Below are positions 6,143-11,169 of a DNA stretch of 11,169 nucleotides, in pieces. Both the position numbers and the translations under genes were made by a program. Position 1 is the first letter of the stretch; the number at the start of each line of letters is the position of its first letter. Source of the DNA: an uncultured Blautia sp. (GTDB lineage: Bacteria; Bacillota; Clostridia; Lachnospirales; Lachnospiraceae); the NCBI GenBank assembly GCA_900547685.1, contig URHS01000065.1, forward strand, positions 1 through 11,169. The letters are read 5' to 3'. The notes under the pieces were generated by a model. That model had not been told where the DNA came from and did no database searches. It saw only the letters and a list, made by a program, of their open reading frames with translations.

Positions 6143-7618
6143 ATGAAAATAGGATTTGATAATGACAAGTATTTATCGATGCAATCAGAACACATTAAAG
6201 AACGTATCAGCAAGTTTGATAACAAGCTGTATCTGGAGTTTGGCGGTAAACTCTTTGACGACTATCACGCCTCCAGAGTTTTACCCGGATTTGCCCCAGA
6301 CAGCAAGCTTAGAATGTTAATGCAGCTTTCTGAGCATGCCGAAATCGTAATTGTTATCAGTGCCGGAGACATTGAAAAAAATAAAATAAGAGGGGATTTG
6401 GGAATCACTTATGACCTTGACGTAATTCGTTTAATTGACTCCTTTAAAGAAAGAGGATTTTTCGTAGGCAGCGTAGTTATTACCCAATATTCCGGACAGA
6501 ACAGTGCAAATATCTTTAAATCAAAATTGGAAAACCTGGGGATTAAAGTATATATCCATTACCCAATTGAAGGTTATCCGAGTAACATTCCTCTCATTGT
6601 CAGCGATGAAGGTTATGGAAAAAATGATTATATTGAAACTTCCCGTCCTCTGGTTATCATCACTGCGCCAGGCCCCGGAAGCGGAAAAATGGCAACCTGT
6701 CTCTCTCAGCTTTACCATGAACACAAACGTGGAATTCATGCAGGTTATGCAAAATTCGAAACCTTCCCAATCTGGAATATTCCTCTGAAACATCCGGTAA
6801 ATCTGGCTTATGAAGCAGCTACTGCAGACTTAAATGATGTTAACATGATTGACCCATTCCATCTGGAAGCTTATGGTGAAACAACAGTAAATTACAATCG
6901 TGACGTGGAAATCTTCCCGGTATTAAGTGCAATCTTTGAGCGTATCTTTGGAAAATGCCCATACCAGTCTCCTACAGACATGGGTGTAAATATGGTTGGA
7001 AACTGTATTATTGATGATGAAGTATGCCGTGAAGCTTCTAAGCAGGAAATTATCCGCAGATATTATCAGTCTCTGGAAAGACATCTGGAAGGCGAAAATA
7101 ACGACGAAGAAGTATTTAAATTAGAACTCTTAATGAAACAAGCCGGTATCTCTACAGAAAACAGAAGAGTAACAATCGCAGCTCTTAATTGTGCAAAAGA
7201 AACAGGCTCACCCGCTGCTGCTCTTGAATTAGAAGACGGAACAATTATCACCGGTAAAACATCTGATTTGTTAGGAGCTTCGGCTGCACTGATGCTAAAT
7301 ACTTTAAAAGAGCTTGCAGATATTCCCCATAAGGAGCACGTTATCTCTCCTGCAGCTATTGAACCAATTCAGAAGCTGAAAACAGAATATCTTGGAAGTC
7401 AGAACCCTCGCCTGCATACAGACGAAGTGTTAATTGCACTTTCCAGTACCGCTGCCACCAGTGACCTTGCAAAATTAGCTTTGGCACAGCTCCCAAAATT
7501 AAAAGGCCGTCAGGTACACTCCTCTGTAATGCTATCTGCCGTGGACAAAAAAGTGTTTAAAAAACTAGGTGTACAACTTACTTGTGAAGCGATTTACGAA
7601 CACAAAAAATTATACTAG
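6143..7618 (+). CDS. DUF1846 (UPF0371) family protein, function unknown
   Basis: Recognised by overall pattern as a DUF1846/UPF0371 protein, a conserved bacterial family of about 490-510 aa with no established function; this one has 491 aa. The N-terminal LEFGGK (31-36) and YHASRVLPGF (41-50) are typical of the family. The first half (about 65-175) alternates beta strands and helices in a Rossmann-like way and leads into a Gly-rich loop APGPGSGKM (175-183) that resembles, but does not match, a Walker A motif. The C-terminal half is mainly helical. There is no signal peptide or membrane segment, so it is cytosolic. The ATG at 6143 is preferred because AGGGG ends 7 nt upstream; an ATG two codons earlier would leave only 1 nt. 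It stands alone, with its own promoter and terminator, divergent from ftsH and convergent with galE. No functional link to ftsH is shown by position alone. Confidence 0.85.
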   Translation: MKIGFDNDKYLSMQSEHIKERISKFDNKLYLEFGGKLFDDYHASRVLPGFAPDSKLRMLMQLSEHAEIVIVISAGDIEKNKIRGDLGITYDLDVIRLIDSFKERGFFVGSVVITQYSGQNSANIFKSKLENLGIKVYIHYPIEGYPSNIPLIVSDEGYGKNDYIETSRPLVIITAPGPGSGKMATCLSQLYHEHKRGIHAGYAKFETFPIWNIPLKHPVNLAYEAATADLNDVNMIDPFHLEAYGETTVNYNRDVEIFPVLSAIFERIFGKCPYQSPTDMGVNMVGNCIIDDEVCREASKQEIIRRYYQSLERHLEGENNDEEVFKLELLMKQAGISTENRRVTIAALNCAKETGSPAAALELEDGTIITGKTSDLLGASAALMLNTLKELADIPHKEHVISPAAIEPIQKLKTEYLGSQNPRLHTDEVLIALSSTAATSDLAKLALAQLPKLKGRQVHSSVMLSAVDKKVFKKLGVQLTCEAIYEHKKLY

Positions 7619-7631
7619 GTAAAAAATATCC

Positions 7632-7676
7632 TAACACAGTATATGAAAAGTTCCCTATATTTCATATACTGTGTTA
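7632..7676 (+). terminator. Long hairpin 3' of the DUF1846 gene
   Basis: A 17-bp perfect stem (7632-7648 with 7660-7676) and an 11-nt loop begin 13 nt after the stop codon. The trailing sequence CGCTTGTTTT is only moderately U-rich. It most likely terminates or stabilises the 3' end of the DUF1846 mRNA. Read on the minus strand it is followed, after a few bases, by a run of six U, so it may also stop transcripts leaving galE. Confidence 0.75.
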
Positions 7677-7751
7677 CGCTTGTTTTAAGTATAAACAGAG
7701 AAATGTAGTATTTTTTATGTACGAAAGAAGTTGATTTTTGAGCTAAAAAGA

Positions 7752-7795
7752 GGAAAGAGTTCGACGCATATAACTGTGGCAAACTCTTTCCTTTT
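7752..7795 (-). terminator. Terminator of galE
   Basis: A 10-bp stem (GGAAAGAGTT at 7752-7761 with AACTCTTTCC at 7782-7791) has a 20-nt loop. On the minus strand it is followed by TCTTTTT and lies about 20 nt after the galE stop. On the plus strand it is followed by TTTTGTTTT, so it probably works in both directions. The 7677-7751 stretch between this hairpin and the preceding one shows no gene, promoter or other structure. Confidence 0.8.
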
Positions 7796-7812
7796 GTTTT
7801 ACTTATTTTATT

Positions 7813-8829
7813 TTATTCTTCGTATCCGTTTGGATTGTTAGACTGCCATCTCCAAGAGTCTTCACACATTTCTTTAATACCAAACTCTGCTTTCCATCCC
7901 AGTTCTTCTTCTGCTTTCTTTGCGCTGGAATAGCAAGTAGCAATATCACCCGGACGGCGTGGTTTAATTGCGTAAGGCACTTTTACACCTGTAGCTTCTT
8001 CGAAATTCTTCACCATATCCAGAACGCTGTATCCTACACCTGTTCCCAGATTGTAAATTTTAAGACCTGCTTTTTCTTCAATTTTCTTTAAAGCTTTTAC
8101 ATGGCCTTTTGCAAGGTCTACAACATGGATGTAATCCCTTACACCTGTACCGTCATGTGTATCATAGTCATTTCCGAATACACCCAGTTCTTTTAATTTG
8201 CCTACTGCAACCTGAGTAATATATGGCATCAGATTATTTGGAATACCATTTGGGTTTTCTCCGATTGTTCCGCTCTTATGTGCCCCAATTGGGTTGAAGT
8301 ATCTTAAAAGAACAATGTTCCATTCCGGATCTGCTTTCTGAATATCGGATAAAATCTGCTCTAACATAGATTTTGTCCAGCCATAAGGATTTGTACACTG
8401 TCCTTTTGGACATTCCTCTGTAATTGGAATAATTGCAGGATCTCCATATACAGTAGCGGAAGATGAAAAGATAATATTCTTTACATTATGTTTTCTCATA
8501 ACATCTACTAAAGTAAGAGTACCGGCAATATTATTTTCATAATATTCCCATGGTTTTGCTACAGATTCTCCAACCGCCTTTAATCCGGCAAAGTGAATAC
8601 AAGAGTCAATATCTTCTTTTTCAAAGATTTCATTTAATGCATCTCGGTCTAAAATATCTGCCTTATAAAATTTAACAGGTTTTCCTGTGATTTTTTCTAC
8701 TCTTTTCAGAGATTTTTCACTGGAATTTGAAAGGTTATCTACTACTACTACATCATAACCTGCACTCTGAAGTTCTACTACTGTATGGCTGCCGATATAT
8801 CCGGCACCGCCTGTTACTAATATTGCCAT
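7813..8829 (-). CDS. galE: UDP-glucose (UDP-hexose) 4-epimerase
   Basis: NAD-dependent enzyme of the extended short-chain dehydrogenase family that interconverts UDP-glucose and UDP-galactose, and in some members UDP-GlcNAc and UDP-GalNAc. At 338 aa it has the length of E. coli GalE and can be aligned almost without gaps by eye. It has the NAD loop GGAGYIG (7-13), the SSS at 122-124, and the catalytic Tyr149-x3-Lys153. Residue 299, in RRPGDIATCY, is Cys where E. coli has the bulky Tyr299 and human GALE has Cys307; a small residue here is known to admit N-acetylated sugars. The ATG start has GGAGG 7 nt upstream. It is the last gene of the nucleotidyltransferase-nahK-galE set, about 100 bp after nahK with no terminator between, so it may be co-transcribed and also have its own promoter. 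Activity on UDP-HexNAc is inferred. Confidence 0.95.
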   Translation of the reverse strand: MAILVTGGAGYIGSHTVVELQSAGYDVVVVDNLSNSSEKSLKRVEKITGKPVKFYKADILDRDALNEIFEKEDIDSCIHFAGLKAVGESVAKPWEYYENNIAGTLTLVDVMRKHNVKNIIFSSSATVYGDPAIIPITEECPKGQCTNPYGWTKSMLEQILSDIQKADPEWNIVLLRYFNPIGAHKSGTIGENPNGIPNNLMPYITQVAVGKLKELGVFGNDYDTHDGTGVRDYIHVVDLAKGHVKALKKIEEKAGLKIYNLGTGVGYSVLDMVKNFEEATGVKVPYAIKPRRPGDIATCYSSAKKAEEELGWKAEFGIKEMCEDSWRWQSNNPNGYEE

Positions 8830-8894
8830 ATTTATTCCTCCTTTGAGAAAAGCACTATTTTTTATGTTTCAAAACACCTTTTATGTTTATTTAT

Positions 8895-8923
8895 ACTCTA
8901 CCACTTTCTCCCTGAAAATTCAA
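8895..8923 (-). promoter_or_regulatory. Candidate internal promoter for galE
   Basis: On the minus strand TTGAAT (8918-8923) and TAGAGT (8895-8900) are 17 nt apart, in the gap between nahK and galE. The -10 match is mediocre; an overlapping TATAAA (8890-8895) fits the -10 better but its spacing to this -35 is too long. No hairpin with a U-run separates nahK from galE. Confidence 0.35.
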
Positions 8924-8930
8924 GAAAAGC

Positions 8931-10028
8931 TTAACGATATTTATTTACAATTTCATTCATCTGTTCCAATTTTTCTTCCATATCTTTTACCAGTTTAAAC
9001 TGTGTACGGCAACGGTCCAGATTATGACCTTCTCTATGCACTTTAAAGTAGTGATCTCCCTCTAAATAATCTGTAAGGAAACGCATACCACATTCGTAAG
9101 TCATTGTCATTGCACCAATCGGAAGCATATCCAGTTCTTCTTTTGTAAGACTTCCGTTACATCCTTCAATAAAGCCTTTTGTATACAAGTCAAATAACTC
9201 CATACTACAAGACACTTTGGATAAGTCTCTTTCGTCTTCTTCTCCTGTACTTGCTCCGAAACGGATAGAATCACCAAAGTCATTTACTGCAAGTCCCGGC
9301 ATAACTGTATCTAAGTCAATTACGCAGATTGCTTTACGTGTTTCATCATCAATCATAATATTATTCAGTTTTGTATCATTATGTGTTACGCGAAGAGGAA
9401 TTTTTTTCTCAGCCTGCATATCACATAAAATATGTGCAAGTTTTTCTCTTTCTAATACAAAATTAATTTCTTCCTGTACATCTTTTGCTCTGCCGCAAGC
9501 ATCTTCTTCTACCGCTTTTTTAAACTTGGCAAAACGGTCTACTGTGTTATGGAAGTTCACAATTGTTTCATGAAGAGTTTCTGCCGGATAATCTGCAAGA
9601 AGTCCCTGAAAATGTCCAAATGCAACAGCACTCTGATAGAAATCTTCTTTATTCTGAACTAAATCATAAGTAGTTGCTCCTTCAATAAAGATATAGGATC
9701 TCCAATATTCCCCATCTTCATCTACATAAAAAGGTTTTCCATCTTTTGTAGAAACAATATTTAAAGTTTCTCTTTCCGGATCTCCGCCATTTTCCTGAAT
9801 TTTCTTATTCAACCAGGAGGTAACACCTACTACGTTTTCCATAAGTTCTTCGGGATTTAAGAAAATATTCTTATTCATTCTCTGTAAAATATATCTTCTT
9901 GTTGTTCCGTTATTATCACAGGTAACACGGAAAGTATCATTGATATGACCACTTCCATAAGGAATACATTCTACACAATTCCCCTGAAACTGAAAATTTT
10001 CAATTGTTGCTGTTTTCACTTCTGCCAT
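8931..10028 (-). CDS. nahK: N-acetylhexosamine 1-kinase-like phosphotransferase (APH family)
   Basis: Cytoplasmic kinase predicted to phosphorylate the anomeric carbon of GlcNAc/GalNAc (or related hexoses) with ATP. It belongs to the aminoglycoside phosphotransferase (APH) fold and, from memory of Bifidobacterium longum NahK (359 aa), matches it along its whole 365 aa: nucleotide loop YGSGHINDTFRV (24-35), YILQRMN (46-52), catalytic HNDTKLNN (216-223, base Asp218), metal-binding IDLDTVMPG (237-245, Asp238), DFGDSIRFGAS (250-260), ECGMRFL-DYLEGD (312-325) and a closing HNLDRCRTQ. A longer frame begins at a TTG at 10046, but that TTG overlaps the Shine-Dalgarno; the ATG at 10028 is used. The start is 2 nt after the stop of the nucleotidyltransferase gene, whose last codons hold GGGAGG, so translation is probably coupled. 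It is not an antibiotic resistance gene. Exact sugar range is unknown. Confidence 0.8.
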   Translation of the reverse strand: MAEVKTATIENFQFQGNCVECIPYGSGHINDTFRVTCDNNGTTRRYILQRMNKNIFLNPEELMENVVGVTSWLNKKIQENGGDPERETLNIVSTKDGKPFYVDEDGEYWRSYIFIEGATTYDLVQNKEDFYQSAVAFGHFQGLLADYPAETLHETIVNFHNTVDRFAKFKKAVEEDACGRAKDVQEEINFVLEREKLAHILCDMQAEKKIPLRVTHNDTKLNNIMIDDETRKAICVIDLDTVMPGLAVNDFGDSIRFGASTGEEDERDLSKVSCSMELFDLYTKGFIEGCNGSLTKEELDMLPIGAMTMTYECGMRFLTDYLEGDHYFKVHREGHNLDRCRTQFKLVKDMEEKLEQMNEIVNKYR

Positions 10029-10030
10029 TT

Positions 10031-10957
10031 TTATTTTTCCTCCCAAAGTTTTTCAGGGTATAATCCACTGTCTTTTAATTTCTGAATTGCTGCTACAACT
10101 ACCGGTTTATCCTCTTTATAAGTTACACCGTACCATTTATCCAGTGATTTTAACACCTGTACAGTAGCTTTATCTTCGTTTAATAATTCATCCACTACAA
10201 ATGGAAGGAAATATTCGCATTTTAATGGATTTTTCTCCAGATTTTCATCTAAGAATTTAGAGAAACGAGCCTTCAGTTCTGCTAAAATGCTTGGTGTGAA
10301 GCCCCACATATTCATAGATACTGTGCTTCCTTCCGGAATAATATTCCATGTTTCTCCATCATCTTCTGTATATGCAGTGCCGTTTTCTCTCTTCTCGATA
10401 TGAGTTCTTTCATTAATCTCCTGAAGATATCCATTTTCATCTGTTACACAAACACCTCTTGCAACATGTCCGTTATCTGTTAAAGTATTTTCCAATACAT
10501 ATCCAACCATTGTGTAACGATATTTGTCATCATCTTCATGAGTTGTAAGATAGTCATAAATCATCTTAAATGCATGACTTCCATAATAATCATCTGCATT
10601 AATAACTGCAAATGGCGCATCTACTGCACCCAGACAGCTTAAAATCGCATGTCCTGTTCCCCATGGTTTTACACGGTCTGCCGGCACTTCATATCCTTCC
10701 GGAATATTCTGTAAATCCTGAAATACATATTCCACATCGATAACTTTACTTAAACGGTCACCGATTGCAGCTTTAAAATCTGCTTCATTTGCTTTCTTAA
10801 TAATAAAGACTACTTTTTCAAATCCTGCTTTTACTGCATCATAAATAGAAAAGTCCATAATAATATGTCCCTGTGCATCTACCGGATCAATCTGTTTTAA
10901 TCCGCCGTAACGACTTCCCATACCTGCAGCCATAACTACTAATACTGGTTTTTTCAT
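10031..10957 (-). CDS. Sugar-1-phosphate nucleotidyltransferase
   Basis: Predicted to join a nucleoside triphosphate (probably UTP) and a sugar-1-phosphate to give an NDP-sugar and pyrophosphate. The 308-aa protein has the NTP_transferase fold signature AAGMGSRYGGLKQ (10-22), a base/ribose-contact WGTGHA (99-104), the metal-binding NADDYYG (120-126, Asp122) and MNMWGF (215-220). The GSRYGGLKQ loop differs from the GTR-x-P-L-T-x-PK form of RmlA, GalU and GlmU, so it is a distinct subgroup and should not be called galU. It has no left-handed beta-helix acyltransferase domain. The ATG start has GGAG 9 nt upstream. It is first in a tight set with a NahK-like kinase and GalE, so its natural substrate is inferred to be the kinase product, HexNAc-1-P or hexose-1-P. 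A thymidylyl, cytidylyl or guanylyl specificity cannot be excluded from sequence. Confidence 0.8.
   Translation of the reverse strand: MKKPVLVVMAAGMGSRYGGLKQIDPVDAQGHIIMDFSIYDAVKAGFEKVVFIIKKANEADFKAAIGDRLSKVIDVEYVFQDLQNIPEGYEVPADRVKPWGTGHAILSCLGAVDAPFAVINADDYYGSHAFKMIYDYLTTHEDDDKYRYTMVGYVLENTLTDNGHVARGVCVTDENGYLQEINERTHIEKRENGTAYTEDDGETWNIIPEGSTVSMNMWGFTPSILAELKARFSKFLDENLEKNPLKCEYFLPFVVDELLNEDKATVQVLKSLDKWYGVTYKEDKPVVVAAIQKLKDSGLYPEKLWEEK
10039..10044 (-). promoter_or_regulatory. Ribosome binding site of nahK inside the upstream gene
   Basis: GGGAGG on the minus strand lies in the Trp-Glu-Glu codons at the end of the nucleotidyltransferase gene, 10 nt before the nahK ATG. It excludes the in-frame TTG at 10046 as start, because that codon overlaps the site, and it supports coupled translation. 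Confidence 0.7.
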
Positions 10958-11007
10958 AACAATTTTCTCCTTTTCCTAGTAATTTTTTTCCTGTTTTCTT
11001 TATCCTT

Positions 11008-11016
11008 ATTTTATCA
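11008..11016 (-). promoter_or_regulatory. Candidate extended -10 promoter for the nucleotidyltransferase-nahK-galE set
   Basis: On the minus strand TGATAAAAT (TG-A-TAAAAT) forms an extended -10 box about 50 nt before the nucleotidyltransferase start. No convincing -35 box is found 16-18 nt upstream. The rest of 10958-11120 is AT-rich, with no other clear element pointing to this gene. Confidence 0.4.
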
Positions 11017-11124
11017 AAAAATTATCTAAATTCCTTTGCACAAATTGATTTCTTTTTGTCATTTTTATGTAAATTTCATGTTTTCATATCCTTTTGTCCT
11101 GCCAAATAAGACTATAATAAATAT

Positions 11125-11148
11125 CCACCCGCCTAGCGGGTGGTTTTT
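11125..11148 (+). terminator. GC-rich terminator-like hairpin at the right edge
   Basis: An 8-bp perfect stem (CCACCCGC at 11125-11132 with GCGGGTGG at 11136-11143) with a 3-nt loop is followed by five T, so it has terminator form on the plus strand. A perfect TATAAT (11113-11118) stands just upstream, and a second small hairpin (GGGC-ATA-GCCC, 11156-11166) follows. No plus-strand gene ends nearby, so it is not explained as an ordinary gene terminator; it may belong to a mobile element lying past the window edge. Confidence 0.6.
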
Positions 11149-11169
11149 CAGTTTCGGGCATAGCCCTAA

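Noticed and set aside
8931..10028. Aminoglycoside resistance gene
   Set aside because: The APH fold is shared, but the full-length match is to N-acetylhexosamine 1-kinase and the neighbours are sugar-nucleotide genes.
10029..10046. Longer nahK start at a TTG (10046)
   Set aside because: It would place the GGGAGG ribosome binding site inside the coding region; the ATG at 10028 fits better.
1..11169. CRISPR array, tRNA or rRNA genes, intact transposase or phage genes
   Set aside because: No regularly spaced direct repeats, cloverleaf-like tracts, rRNA sequence or transposase/integrase coding region was seen; intergenic regions are short and hold only promoters and hairpins.

Overview
The window looks like chromosomal DNA from a low-GC anaerobic Firmicute, most likely a Lachnospiraceae gut commensal (Blautia/Ruminococcus/Dorea-like). 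This rests on AT-rich codons, strong AGGAGG-type ribosome binding sites, a Firmicute-type HprK, and the ftsH-uvrC-hprK-ROK kinase gene order. The genus is a guess, because no rRNA or other phylogenetic marker is present. There are eight complete protein genes, seven on the minus strand, and no tRNA, rRNA, CRISPR array or intact transposase.

Left half, minus strand, read from right to left: ftsH (membrane AAA+ protease), uvrC (excision nuclease subunit), hprK (HPr kinase/phosphorylase) and a ROK-family glucokinase. ftsH has a near-consensus promoter and a strong terminator whose U-run ends only a few bases before the uvrC ribosome binding site. hprK has its own near-consensus promoter, and the glucokinase gene follows 2 nt behind it. 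The hprK-glk pair is closed by a 15-bp-stem terminator. It links the master sensor of Firmicute carbon catabolite repression with the entry step for non-PTS glucose.

Middle: one plus-strand gene, divergent from ftsH, encodes a DUF1846/UPF0371 protein of unknown function. Its promoter region is bracketed by a 7-bp inverted repeat, and a 17-bp perfect hairpin follows the gene.

Right half, minus strand: a sugar-phosphate nucleotidyltransferase, an N-acetylhexosamine 1-kinase (NahK)-like phosphotransferase and a UDP-hexose 4-epimerase (GalE). The first two are 2 nt apart; galE follows after about 100 bp. Together they read as a route from free HexNAc or hexose to sugar-1-phosphate to UDP-sugar, followed by gluco/galacto epimerisation. 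It resembles the kinase and epimerase half of the bifidobacterial lacto-N-biose pathway, but no phosphorylase or transporter is visible. GalE carries Cys at the position that corresponds to E. coli Tyr299, which predicts that it also accepts N-acetylated UDP-sugars.

Both window edges carry GC-rich terminator-like hairpins in plus orientation. The right one sits directly behind a perfect TATAAT and is followed by a second small hairpin, an arrangement that could be the end of an IS200/IS605-like element lying outside the window. Several gene starts were placed downstream of the longest possible start because the Shine-Dalgarno position or the promoter decides them (uvrC, ftsH, the DUF1846 gene, nahK).
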